A stretch of DNA of 64,000 nt, taken from contig CAJULQ010000007.1 of NCBI GenBank assembly GCA_910587595.1, positions 57,336-121,335 on the forward strand, written 5' to 3'. The translations under genes were made by a program, and so were the position numbers. The notes beneath the pieces are model-generated. The model was not told the origin of the DNA. It ran no database searches and was given only the letters and a program-made list of their open reading frames with translations. Below are positions 14,361 through 22,622 of this stretch, piece by piece (position 1 is the first letter of the stretch; every line of letters starts with the position of its first letter). The stretch is from an uncultured Christensenellaceae bacterium (GTDB lineage: Bacteria > Bacillota > Clostridia > Christensenellales > Pumilibacteraceae).

Positions 14361-14936
14361 ATGACAATATTAGATAAGGCAATTGTATTTGCGACAGAAG
14401 CACACAGCGGAATTTTTCGCAAAGGCGGTAAGACGCCGTATATCGTACATCCCATGGAAGTAGCGGCTATCGCAGCAAGAATGACAGACGATATTGAAGT
14501 TATAACTGCGGCAGTATTGCACGACGTAATAGAGGATACGACTACAACGGCGGAACAGCTTGAGAAAATGTTCGGCAAAAGAGTTGCAGAGCTTGTATTA
14601 TCAGATAGTGATGACAAACAATATGGGCAGTCTGCCGAGTCATGGGAAATCCGAAAGACCAAAACTCTTGCGCGCATTCCGAAAGCAAACAGAGGTGAAC
14701 AGATAGTTATTCTATCCGATAAGCTTTCAAACTTGCGCTCTATCTACCATGATTATATCGCAATAGGCGACAAGCTTTGGGAAAGATTTCATGTCAAGGA
14801 CAAAGCAAAACAAAAATGGTATTATTGCGGCATAGCCGAACAACTTAACAAAGTAAAAGATACCAATGCTTTTAAGGAATATTTGGAATTGCTTTTTGCG
14901 GTGTTTGGCACACGAGGGACATTTGATATATTCTGA
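14361..14936 (+). CDS. MESH1/SpoT-like HD-domain hydrolase
   Basis: 191 residues. The HD phosphohydrolase signature of RelA/SpoT hydrolase domains is clear: KTPYIVHPMEVAAIA, AAVLHDVIEDT (the HD pair) and VILSDKLSNLRSI. It lacks synthetase, TGS and ACT domains, so it resembles small alarmone hydrolases (MESH1-like) that remove the 3' pyrophosphate of (p)ppGpp, or related HD enzymes. I chose ATG 14361 with TTGGAGA upstream; the frame stays open to a TTG at 14322 that overlaps the previous stop. It is the last gene of the AT-rich block. Confidence 0.82.
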   Translation: MTILDKAIVFATEAHSGIFRKGGKTPYIVHPMEVAAIAARMTDDIEVITAAVLHDVIEDTTTTAEQLEKMFGKRVAELVLSDSDDKQYGQSAESWEIRKTKTLARIPKANRGEQIVILSDKLSNLRSIYHDYIAIGDKLWERFHVKDKAKQKWYYCGIAEQLNKVKDTNAFKEYLELLFAVFGTRGTFDIF

Positions 14937-15188
14937 TCGCACGTACTGCAAAAGGAATTTACGGAGAAAATAATATAATTGTACGACGTTCGGCCATGGC
15001 CTTATCGAGGCGCCACTCGTGCAAAAACAAACGCAAGAAAAGTGCGTTGCGTTGTAACGTTTGTTCTATTGCTAAAACAAATACGGATGCCTTTTGCATG
15101 GGAACGGATTTGATTTTTTATTGTTTTTTTTGCATGCGAAAAAGCGCGCACGGGTGCAAGCGCTGTTGGGCGGGCAACGGTTTATCGT
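14937..15188. other. Intergenic region at the right edge of the AT-rich island
   Basis: 252 bases between the convergent HD-hydrolase and hypothetical genes. Base composition changes here from AT-rich to the GC-richer host type. I see no tRNA, no copy of the tRNA-Ser fragment, no clear direct repeat of the island's left side and no strong terminator. A short open frame at 14996-15211 is not convincing. Confidence 0.4.
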
Positions 15189-15569
15189 TTATTTGCGGGC
15201 AAAGAGGCTGAACACAACGGTCATTTGGTCGATAAACGCCTTGATGCCGTAAAACTTGCCCATGTTGAAATTATATTCGCGTTTGATAGAGGCGCGAAGG
15301 GCGTCGTAGTTGTTGCGTATGCAGTAGATGAGTTTGGAACGTACGGTGTCGGGCGTATTGCCTATGCCGCGCAGTAGGGTATACTCGGTTTTCAATTCGC
15401 CCAGCGTTTCGTGCACGTTTTTGGCGATCAGCAAAGAGAGCGTTTTAATGGTATGCAGCGAGCCTTGCTTGCAATCGTTGAGCACCAAAAACCGCAGGAC
15501 GTCGGTTTGACTGCGCGCGATATCGTCGGTTAGTGCCATTTGTTGTGCTTTTTGTTCCATGGTTTGCAT
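15189..15569 (-). CDS. Hypothetical helical protein
   Basis: 126 residues, predicted helical throughout (TDDIARSQTDVLRFLVLND, IKTLSLLIAKNVHETLG), with no signal peptide, membrane helix or known motif. The frame stays open much further upstream on this strand. I start it at the ATG of 15569-15567, preceded by AAAGGGTGG; the ATG nine bases further in is an alternative. A TGTTATAAT element on the minus strand at 15598-15606 fits an extended -10 promoter. It faces the island across a 252-base gap. Confidence 0.6.
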   Translation of the reverse strand: MQTMEQKAQQMALTDDIARSQTDVLRFLVLNDCKQGSLHTIKTLSLLIAKNVHETLGELKTEYTLLRGIGNTPDTVRSKLIYCIRNNYDALRASIKREYNFNMGKFYGIKAFIDQMTVVFSLFARK

Positions 15570-15864
15570 TACCACCCTTTTGTATGTATTTTTTTCTATT
15601 ATAACACCATAGAGTTGTGTCATTGGCACGGTGGTAAAAATTATATATTGAAAAAGAAAAACACAGAAAATGTAAAATGCGGGCGGGAAAGCGGATGCCG
15701 GGGGCGATAGGCAAGCGTGGCGGCAATGGTTGGCGGAAAACAGCGCTACGCACGCGTGTGTGTGGGTATTGTTGTTCGGTAAAGCGGGCGAACTGCAAAG
15801 AAATGAAACGGTCGCGCGCAGCGCGGACGGTAAAATTTGTTGTGTTTTAAGGGCAAAAAAAGAG

Positions 15865-15893
15865 TTGCCAAAAGCCGAATGCTTGCGTATAAT
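15865..15893 (+). promoter_or_regulatory. Promoter of the transglutaminase-like surface gene
   Basis: TTGCCA (15865-15870), 17-base spacer, TATAAT (15888-15893), about 45 bases before the start codon. The rest of the 15570-15937 gap holds only the divergent promoter near 15600; I see nothing else in it. Confidence 0.7.
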
Positions 15894-15937
15894 ATATGCG
15901 AGCGTTTGAAAACGCAAAAAATCTTTTCGGAGGTTAT

Positions 15938-18787
15938 ATGAAGTTTTTGAAAAAACGTATCGCAACCGTTGCCGTAGTGGCGGCAATGGTAACCGCCTTA
16001 ATGACGGGCATTGGCATTGCCGCGGGCGGTGCCGCCTCGGCGCGCGCCCAAACGGCAACGCAAGGGTATTTTTACGGGCAGCTCGAAAAGGACGCCCGCG
16101 CGCAATCTTTTTACAAAGCGTTCGAAACGCTTGCCCAAAACGGCACGTGGAAAAAGGGCAGTGTAGAGTATGACCTTGCGGCCAACGGCGTTGTGAGCGC
16201 CGACGATCTGGCGGCGTACTTGAACAACGGCGACACCAAGGTGCCCAAGGCGTTCAGCACGGGGCGCGACGCGTTCGTTATGGACAATCCCGACTTGTTT
16301 TACGCGGATCTGTTCGGAACGTCGCTGAGCGTCGGCCAAGCGGGGGGGGGTGCCGTTGCGGGATTCCTCGATTCCAGCCGCACCGCTTCGCTGTATACGG
16401 GTTCGTTCAATAGCGAAGAGGCCGTAAACGAGGCGATCGCCCGGTACGAGAGCAAGCTTGCGGATATTGTGGCGCGCGCGAGCGAACGGCAAGGCGCCAA
16501 GGCACAAGTGGAATATGTGAACAACTACATAGCCGAAAACACCGTGTACAGTTTCGGCACTTCGGTGGTGGACGGCAAACACGTGGACGGCCCCGAAGCG
16601 GCGTATATCAGCACGGCTTACGGCGCGTTGGTATATGGCAAAGCCATTTGCGGCGGTTTTGCCAAAGGGTTCAAAGCGGTAATGGATCGTTTGGGCATTC
16701 CGTGCGTGTGCGTGCAAGGCTACTCGCTTGCAAGCAACGCCTCGTCGTGGCAACCCCATATGTGGAACTATGTGGAAGTGGAAGGCATGTGGTACGCCGT
16801 GGACGTTACGTGGAACGCCACGGGCGGCGACATCGATAAATGGCTGTTGGTGGGCGGTCAAAAGATGGTGGATTCGCACATCGAAGACGGCGTGTTCTCG
16901 TCGAACGGCGCCGAATTCCGCTACCCCGCCGTAAAGCCGTACGACTACGGCCAAGATACCGACGACAACGGCATGGTCATAGAGGGGGCGTATACGGAGT
17001 CTTCGAACAACACGGGCAAGATCCTTACACTGACCGTATCGTTCGACGGCAAGGGCGCCGAAGCGTTGCGCGAAGAAGGCAAATATATGGCGGTTCGGTT
17101 CGGTGATACCGATAAAGACACCAAAAAGGTGGTGTGGGGTCCGTGGATCGATTCCATTGCCGTCAATGAGATGGTGGGGGCAATGTTTGTACACACCGAA
17201 ACCGAATCGACTATCAAGTTGCATGCGGCTTACGAGTATGTGCAGTTTGCCTTGATAAACCGAGCGCCCGATGAGAGCGGCGGCGCTTTCTATCCCAACG
17301 AGCCGCAATATGGCGAAAATGCGGGCAAAGAATGGAAATATTATTATAATAGCAAGACGTTCGACGAAACGACGGATTACATCGGCGCGCCCAGCACGCC
17401 CTATCTCAACAATGCCCATGGCTCGTACGTGCCCGCGCCCGGCGTGATAGGGCATTACCCTTCCAACACGGGCAGTTGGCCGGTGGATAAAACGTACTCT
17501 ATCCGCGTGGTGTATAGCGCATCGCTCAAGTTGACCGAAGGCGCTACCGCCCAAGACGTGGGCATGGATTTCTACACGTCCCGCGGCAACGACAACGTGA
17601 AAGATCACGCCATCGTTTCCGACGTGCAATGGGACGGCGACAAGACCATTACGTTTACGTTCACGCCCAGCAAGATGTATATTCACAACAACACGCTGTA
17701 CTACTTTACGCCCACGCATCTCGTGGGTGTGGAGAGCGACAAAGTGCCCGATCCGTTCACCTATTCGTTTAAGGGCAAAAGCGTGGTTTGCAGCAAGGTG
17801 TTCAACGACGGTCGCTTGTACATGAACGTGTTCGGCGATCCCAAAATGCTGGACGCGTCCGACTTGTCGATTACCGATTTTAAGGACGAAAACGGCAACT
17901 ACTATGCGGAAAGCCAAAGAAGTCAGTTGCTGTTGGTGGCCAACAAACCCAACGCCGCGCGGGAACAAGAAATGGACGAGGTGCTCAAAGAAAACGTGCC
18001 TATAAAAGACGAGGACGTGGTATCTTCGGCAACGTTCGAGATCGACCTGCAAGTTTGCGGCGTGGTCACCAAGATCCCCAACGGCAGTTATTTGCAAGTG
18101 GCGTTCGGATTCCCCGAAGGGTTCAGCCCCGACGACGCCGGCACCACTTTTAAGATCTATCACTACAAGCACGATAACAGCGGCCGTATCACGGGCGTGG
18201 AAGAGATCCCCGTGATCGTTACCCAATACGGCTTGATCGCGCAAGTAAAAAGCTTTAGTCCGTTTAAGATCGTGCAACTCAAAAAGACCAGCCAAGCGGC
18301 CACCAATGCCGACGCCAAGTATGTATATGCTTCGGTAAACGGCATAGGCGGCACGGTATCGGCCAAGGCGGACGGCAAGGGCGGTATCGACGAGGTGACG
18401 GGCAAGAGCATTACGTATACGTTGCGCGCGCAAGAGGGTTACCAAGTGGGCAGCGTGCTGCTAAACGGCAAAGCCGTGGCGGCGTCCGATATCAAAGACG
18501 GCAAGCTCACGCTCAAAAAGAGCGACCTTTCTTCGAGCAACATGTTGGAAGTTACCTATGTGACCGAGGCGTCGGCCAAGAGTTATGCCGATAAAGGCAT
18601 AACTATCATGGCGGCGGGCGCGCAGCCGTTCGTGCCCGGCACGGCGGGGTCGTCTAAGACCGCCGCCATCGTGCTCGGTTGCATTGCGGCGATCGTGGCT
18701 GCGGGCGGCATAGCCGTTACGGTGTATATGTATTTGCAGTCGCAGAAAAAGAGCGGCAAGAAAAAGACCGCTGCGGCAAAACGTTGA
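15938..18787 (+). CDS. Surface-anchored transglutaminase-like protein
   Basis: 949 residues. An N-terminal signal peptide (KKRIATVAVVAAMVTALMTG, cleavage near ARA/QT) precedes a transglutaminase-core domain at about 200-310. The Cys-His-Asp triad is visible as GKAICGGFAKGF, QPHMWNYVEVEG and YAVDVTWN. The long middle section (about 330-830) is beta-rich and unassigned. A C-terminal membrane helix (IVLGCIAAIVAAGGIAVTVYMYL) is followed by a basic tail, so the protein is tethered to the outer face. CGGAGG at about 15928-15933 sets the start at ATG 15938. A run of eight G at 16342-16349 lies in the coding region. Such domains act as transglutaminases or as cysteine proteases on wall or host proteins; which applies here is not evident. 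Confidence 0.85.
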   Translation: MKFLKKRIATVAVVAAMVTALMTGIGIAAGGAASARAQTATQGYFYGQLEKDARAQSFYKAFETLAQNGTWKKGSVEYDLAANGVVSADDLAAYLNNGDTKVPKAFSTGRDAFVMDNPDLFYADLFGTSLSVGQAGGGAVAGFLDSSRTASLYTGSFNSEEAVNEAIARYESKLADIVARASERQGAKAQVEYVNNYIAENTVYSFGTSVVDGKHVDGPEAAYISTAYGALVYGKAICGGFAKGFKAVMDRLGIPCVCVQGYSLASNASSWQPHMWNYVEVEGMWYAVDVTWNATGGDIDKWLLVGGQKMVDSHIEDGVFSSNGAEFRYPAVKPYDYGQDTDDNGMVIEGAYTESSNNTGKILTLTVSFDGKGAEALREEGKYMAVRFGDTDKDTKKVVWGPWIDSIAVNEMVGAMFVHTETESTIKLHAAYEYVQFALINRAPDESGGAFYPNEPQYGENAGKEWKYYYNSKTFDETTDYIGAPSTPYLNNAHGSYVPAPGVIGHYPSNTGSWPVDKTYSIRVVYSASLKLTEGATAQDVGMDFYTSRGNDNVKDHAIVSDVQWDGDKTITFTFTPSKMYIHNNTLYYFTPTHLVGVESDKVPDPFTYSFKGKSVVCSKVFNDGRLYMNVFGDPKMLDASDLSITDFKDENGNYYAESQRSQLLLVANKPNAAREQEMDEVLKENVPIKDEDVVSSATFEIDLQVCGVVTKIPNGSYLQVAFGFPEGFSPDDAGTTFKIYHYKHDNSGRITGVEEIPVIVTQYGLIAQVKSFSPFKIVQLKKTSQAATNADAKYVYASVNGIGGTVSAKADGKGGIDEVTGKSITYTLRAQEGYQVGSVLLNGKAVAASDIKDGKLTLKKSDLSSSNMLEVTYVTEASAKSYADKGITIMAAGAQPFVPGTAGSSKTAAIVLGCIAAIVAAGGIAVTVYMYLQSQKKSGKKKTAAAKR

Positions 18788-18815
18788 CCGCATACAAGAT
18801 GACTCGATGAACAAA

Positions 18816-18847
18816 AACGCTTTCGTATAATGCGAAGGCGTTTTTTT
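18816..18847 (+). terminator. Terminator of the transglutaminase-like gene
   Basis: Ten-pair stem AACGCTTTCG / CGAAGGCGTT (one G-U pair), seven-base loop, run of seven T. Confidence 0.85.
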
Positions 18848-18926
18848 ACGGCAACGCTTTGTTGCCGTTATACGCTTGAAAAAACAAAAAGCATGTGCTA
18901 TACTGAAAAACGGTAGGGAGCGACGC

Positions 18927-19694
18927 ATGAACGGGATATTGTATTTCAGCGCAACGGGCAACAGTTTGTATATCGCCAAGAGGATGCAGTGCGTTTTGGG
19001 CGGGGACATCGTGTATATTCCCACCTACACGGGCAACGGCGGCGAATTCGATAAACTGTTTTTGGTGTCGCCCGTGTATTCGTTCGGCTTGCCCGCGCAT
19101 GTATACGAACTGATGCCGCGGCTAACCCGTGCCAAAGAACTTGTGGCCGTACTCAATTACGGCGGTATGCTGGGCGGCGCGGACGCTTTTTTATACCGTT
19201 ACGCACAGCAAATCGGGTTGCGTATCCAAAGCGTGTACGCGCTGAAAATGCCCGAAAATTACACGCTCACGTTCACCGTGCCCCGCTTTTACGGCAAGCG
19301 CGTGCTCAAAAAAGCGGACGCCGCGATCGACGCAGTGACGGCCGCGGTGCTGCGGGGCGAGCAAAGGTTGCCCGCCAAACGCAAGCCCAAAGAAAAAACA
19401 TATTATAAAAACAAGGCGCGATGGTACAAGCTTGCGCGCGACTTCTCGGTAACGGACGCATGCGTGCTGTGCGGCAAGTGCGCGGCCGTGTGCCCCGCGG
19501 GCAACATAACCGTGGCAGAGGGCGCCGTGCGGTTTGCCGACAAATGCGTGGCGTGTTTGGGGTGCTACCACCGCTGTCCCCAAAAGGCCGTCGTGTATAA
19601 GCGCCGCAAGAAAAAAGACCGTTATGTCTGCCCCAAAGTCGACGAAAACGAGATCGGCAAAGATCTTATCGGCGCGCGGGCGGCACGGGAATAA
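18927..19694 (+). CDS. EFR1-type flavodoxin-ferredoxin fusion protein
   Basis: 255 residues. The N-terminal flavodoxin-like domain begins FSATGNSLYIAKRM, the FMN phosphate loop, and extends to about residue 150. The C-terminal part has two 4Fe-4S motifs: CVLCGKCAAVCPAGN and CVACLGCYHRCP. This is the EFR1-family layout common in anaerobic Firmicutes, presumably a soluble electron carrier whose partner is unknown. GGTAGGGAGCG precedes the chosen ATG; the open frame upstream to 18876 lacks a ribosome site. It stands alone behind a terminator. Confidence 0.9.
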   Translation: MNGILYFSATGNSLYIAKRMQCVLGGDIVYIPTYTGNGGEFDKLFLVSPVYSFGLPAHVYELMPRLTRAKELVAVLNYGGMLGGADAFLYRYAQQIGLRIQSVYALKMPENYTLTFTVPRFYGKRVLKKADAAIDAVTAAVLRGEQRLPAKRKPKEKTYYKNKARWYKLARDFSVTDACVLCGKCAAVCPAGNITVAEGAVRFADKCVACLGCYHRCPQKAVVYKRRKKKDRYVCPKVDENEIGKDLIGARAARE

Positions 19695-19731
19695 AACGAT
19701 CCTATATATAAGTGCGGGAGGATAGACAAAC

Positions 19732-20322
19732 ATGGAAACCATCAAAGTGACACAGAATGCAAGCGATAAATTCGCGCCGGACAGCGTGGCTATTCGCGCC
19801 GAGCTGTTTGCCGAGCACAAAAAGAGCGACGAGGCGGCGCGGCTGTTGCGCGAAAAGACGGACGCGGTGTTGCGGGCGTTGGCGGCGGCGGGCGTGCAAG
19901 ACGGCGAGGCCGTAACGGGCGGCGCGGGCGTTTCGGCCGTGCGTCGCGACGGCAAAGCGGCCTATCATGCGCACGCCGACATCAAGCTGACGTTGCCCGT
20001 TTCGGACGAGCGCATAGAGGGCATTGCCGATGCGCTGGAAAAAAACGGCGCGGCATGGCGGCAAAGTTATTTGTTGACCGACGCGTCGCCTCGCAAGGCG
20101 CTTATTGCGCGCGCGGTGGCGGCGGCCAAAGAGGACGCGGCGGCGATCGCGGCGGCGGCGGGCGTGCGTTTGGGCGAATTGGCGGGCGTGGAATATGCCG
20201 CCTCGTTCGGCGGCGGCGTTCGCATGATGCGCGCGGCGGCGGTGAACGACGCGGTGGCTACCCGCCCCGAAGACGTGGAATTATCCGAAACGGTAACGTG
20301 CGAGTGGCGCATACAAAAATAA
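19732..20322 (+). CDS. SIMPL-domain (DUF541) protein
   Basis: 196 residues with the SIMPL/DUF541 layout: an N-terminal IKVTQNASDKFAPDSVAI strand, a helical hairpin (AARLLREKTDAVLRALAAAGV), and a second strand-helix unit ending with the ELSETVTCEW strand. Most family members are exported, but no signal peptide is present here, so it is probably cytoplasmic. The molecular function of the family is poorly defined. The ribosome site GGGAGGA is good. It lies 37 bases after the EFR1 gene and 53 bases before the ABC ATPase, so it may be co-transcribed with either. Confidence 0.78.
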   Translation: METIKVTQNASDKFAPDSVAIRAELFAEHKKSDEAARLLREKTDAVLRALAAAGVQDGEAVTGGAGVSAVRRDGKAAYHAHADIKLTLPVSDERIEGIADALEKNGAAWRQSYLLTDASPRKALIARAVAAAKEDAAAIAAAAGVRLGELAGVEYAASFGGGVRMMRAAAVNDAVATRPEDVELSETVTCEWRIQK

Positions 20323-20375
20323 AACAACGCCCCGCGAACGGCAAACGTTAACGGGGAGGGGTAGTATTTGCAGGT

Positions 20376-21275
20376 ATGATACAGATAGAGCATTTGCATA
20401 AATCGTTCGGCGAGGTGCACGCCGTGAACGACTTGAGTTTTCACGTGCGCCGCGGCGAGTTGTTTGCGTTTTTGGGCGTGAACGGCGCGGGCAAAAGCAC
20501 CACCATTGCCATGCTGTGCGGGCAGTTACGTAAAGACGGCGGCACGGTGATCATCGACGGCGTGAACATAGACGAACGCCCCGACGCCGTAAAAGACAGA
20601 TTGGGCGTGGTGTATCAAAATTCGGTGCTCGACAAGCAACTGTCGGTGCGCGATAATCTTATGAGCCGCGCGGCGCTGTACGGCATTGTCGGCGAGGCCT
20701 TTACGAAACGGTTGAACGAACTGACCGAACGGTTGGATCTAATAGCGCTGTTAAAGCGCCCCGTGGGCAAACTTTCGGGCGGCCAGCGGCGGCGGATAGA
20801 CATTGCCCGCGCGTTGTTGCACCGCCCCAAACTATTGATCTTGGACGAACCCACCACGGGGTTGGATCCGCAAACGCGCCAAACCATTTGGCGGGTGATC
20901 GGATCGTTGCGCCGCGAGGAAGGGCTGACCGTTTTATTGACAACGCACTACATGGAAGAGGCGACGGAGGCCGACAACGTTGTGATCATCAGCAAGGGGC
21001 AAAAGGCGGCCGAGGGCACGCCGCTGTATTTGAAAAATAAGTACACGGGCGATTTTATCACGCTGTACGGCGCGGACGAACAAGCGGTGGCAACGCTCGA
21101 TGTATCGGCGCAAAAAGCGGGCGACGGCGTTTTTCGTATCGCCGTGCCCGATACGGCCGCGGCCACCGCGCTTATCAACGCGCACCCCGAAGTGTTTGTG
21201 GATTACGAGGTGACCAAGGGAAAAATGGACGACGTTTTTTTGGCGGTGACGGGCGCCGCGCTTACGGAGGTATAG
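20376..21275 (+). CDS. ABC transporter ATP-binding protein (ABC-2 / drug-efflux type)
   Basis: 299 residues with all motifs intact: Walker A GVNGAGKSTT (about 37-46), Q-loop in VVYQNSVLD, signature LSGGQRRRIDIARAL, Walker B LLILDEPTTGLD and the H-loop TTHYMEEA. The C-terminal ~80 residues form the extra domain typical of DrrA/NatA-like ATPases. The ABC-2 permease gene follows after three bases, so the two form one exporter. Substrate unknown. GGGGAGGGG precedes the start. Confidence 0.93.
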   Translation: MIQIEHLHKSFGEVHAVNDLSFHVRRGELFAFLGVNGAGKSTTIAMLCGQLRKDGGTVIIDGVNIDERPDAVKDRLGVVYQNSVLDKQLSVRDNLMSRAALYGIVGEAFTKRLNELTERLDLIALLKRPVGKLSGGQRRRIDIARALLHRPKLLILDEPTTGLDPQTRQTIWRVIGSLRREEGLTVLLTTHYMEEATEADNVVIISKGQKAAEGTPLYLKNKYTGDFITLYGADEQAVATLDVSAQKAGDGVFRIAVPDTAAATALINAHPEVFVDYEVTKGKMDDVFLAVTGAALTEV

Positions 21276-21278
21276 ACT

Positions 21279-22175
21279 GTGTATACGCTGTGGGCGCTCG
21301 TTCGGCGCCATATCAAAATATTTTTCAAAGACAAGGTGATGTTTTTAACGTCGCTTGTCACGCCGCTCATTTTGTTGTTGCTATACGCTGCGTTTTTGGC
21401 AAGGGTGTTCAAAAACTCGTTTATCGCCGCCATGCCGCAAGGCGCGCCGCTAAAGCTTGTGAACGCCGCGGTGGGCGGGCAACTATTATCCTCTTTGCTG
21501 GCGGTCTGTTGCGTGACGGTGGCCTTTTGTTCCAACATGCTCATGGTGACCGATAAAACGACGGGCGCGGCAAGCGACTTTGCCGTGTCGCCCGTGCGGC
21601 GGTCGGTGTTGGCGCTGTCTTACTACATTGCCACCGTGGCCACAACGCTCATCATTTGCGGCGTTGCCATGGCGTCGGGGCTTGTGTATGTGGCCGCGTT
21701 GGGTTGGTACATGCGGGCAACGGACGTTTTGTTATTGGCGCTCGATATGTTGTTGCTCGTTTTGTTCGGCGCCGCGCTTTCTTCCGTTATCAACTTTTTT
21801 CTTTCCACGCAAGGGCAAATGCAAGCGGTGGGCACGGTGGTGAGCGCCGGTTACGGGTTTATTTGCGGCGCGTACATGCCCATTTCGCAGTTGGGCAAGG
21901 GCATGGGGCACGCGCTGTCTTTTCTGCCGGGCACATACGGCACGTCGCTTATGCGCAACCACGCTTTGGCGGGCGTGCTCAAAGAAATGCAAGGGTTGGG
22001 TTGGCCGCAAGACGTTGTTAAGAGTATTGCCGATTCGGTGGACGCACGCTTATATTTTTTCGGGCATGCCGTGCCCGTGGGCGTTATGTATGCCGTGTTG
22101 GCGGCAAGCACCGCCGTGCTGATAGGCGTGTATGCCTTGCTGTGTTATGGCAAAGCGAGAAGGGCGGCGCGATAA
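21279..22175 (+). CDS. ABC-2 type permease
   Basis: 298 residues with six predicted membrane helices: one near the N terminus (FLTSLVTPLILLLLYAAF), a block at about 65-240, and one at the C terminus (AVLAASTAVLIGVYALL). It matches the ABC-2 / DrrB-like fold. It starts with GTG three bases after the ATPase stop and within reach of the CGGAGG at its end, so translation is coupled. Together with the ATPase it forms a two-gene exporter, possibly for a drug, lipid or teichoic-acid-like polymer. Confidence 0.88.
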   Translation: MYTLWALVRRHIKIFFKDKVMFLTSLVTPLILLLLYAAFLARVFKNSFIAAMPQGAPLKLVNAAVGGQLLSSLLAVCCVTVAFCSNMLMVTDKTTGAASDFAVSPVRRSVLALSYYIATVATTLIICGVAMASGLVYVAALGWYMRATDVLLLALDMLLLVLFGAALSSVINFFLSTQGQMQAVGTVVSAGYGFICGAYMPISQLGKGMGHALSFLPGTYGTSLMRNHALAGVLKEMQGLGWPQDVVKSIADSVDARLYFFGHAVPVGVMYAVLAASTAVLIGVYALLCYGKARRAAR

Positions 22176-22191
22176 AAGCATAAACATTAAA

Positions 22192-22219
22192 AAAGAACGG
22201 TTCTTTCGAACCGTTCTTT
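22192..22219. terminator. Bidirectional terminator between the ABC genes and a convergent small gene
   Basis: Eleven-pair stem AAAGAACGGTT / AACCGTTCTTT with a six-base loop and A/T flanks on both sides; it lies between two genes that converge on it. Confidence 0.85.
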
Positions 22220-22240
22220 CTCTTGTAATAAAAGGATTTG

Positions 22241-22462
22241 TTACACCGGTAACAAGCGCAAGATGTGCTTGGACACGATCATCATGATCAAATCGACGAT
22301 CCAAAGGATAAAGCCGAGACCGATCAAACGAATGATGCCCGCAATGATCTTACCCTCCATAAAACGCGTGATGAAACCGAAGAGCCAAGCCGTAAAGGGG
22401 ATAATGGCAAGGATCACGCTAACGATGTAAGGGAGACCGAAATAATCACTCTTAGAAGCCAT
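22241..22462 (-). CDS. Small membrane protein
   Basis: 73 residues with two predicted membrane helices (LPYIVSVILAIIPFTAWLFG and IAGIIRLIGLGFILWIVDLI), a short basic stretch between them and a short cytoplasmic N terminus. A strong ribosome site (AAAGGAGG) on the minus strand sets the start and argues against the overlapping plus-strand frame at 22265-22528. I do not recognise a named family; a DUF378-like or YqaE-like small membrane protein would be the nearest description. Confidence 0.72.
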   Translation of the reverse strand: MASKSDYFGLPYIVSVILAIIPFTAWLFGFITRFMEGKIIAGIIRLIGLGFILWIVDLIMMIVSKHILRLLPV

Positions 22463-22556
22463 GGTTTTTTACCTCCTTTTATGATTTGCTTTTTTAATGA
22501 TAGCACATCTTATTGGGTTTGTAAATGATTTTACGGTAGATTTTCGGTAAAATAAA

Positions 22557-22585
22557 TTGACAAATCGCGCAACGGGGCGTATACT
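22557..22585 (+). promoter_or_regulatory. ilvC promoter
   Basis: TTGACA (22557-22562), 17-base spacer, TATACT (22580-22585). The leader is only about 30 bases, with GGCGGAGG before the start, so no T-box or long leader controls this gene. Confidence 0.85.
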
Positions 22586-22622
22586 ATAGCAAATATTTTC
22601 ATTAAGGCGGAGGTTTTGATTT

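Noticed and set aside
14996..15211. 71-codon Cys/Lys-rich plus-strand frame
   Set aside because: It has no ribosome site or known motif and overlaps the 3' end of the convergent hypothetical gene.
15998..18445. 815-codon open frame on the minus strand
   Set aside because: It lies antisense inside the transglutaminase-like gene, has a low-complexity His/Arg/Val-rich translation typical of GC-rich antisense frames, and no ribosome site.
22265..22528. 87-codon plus-strand frame opposite the small membrane protein
   Set aside because: The minus-strand frame has a strong ribosome site and two clear membrane helices; this one is its charged antisense image.
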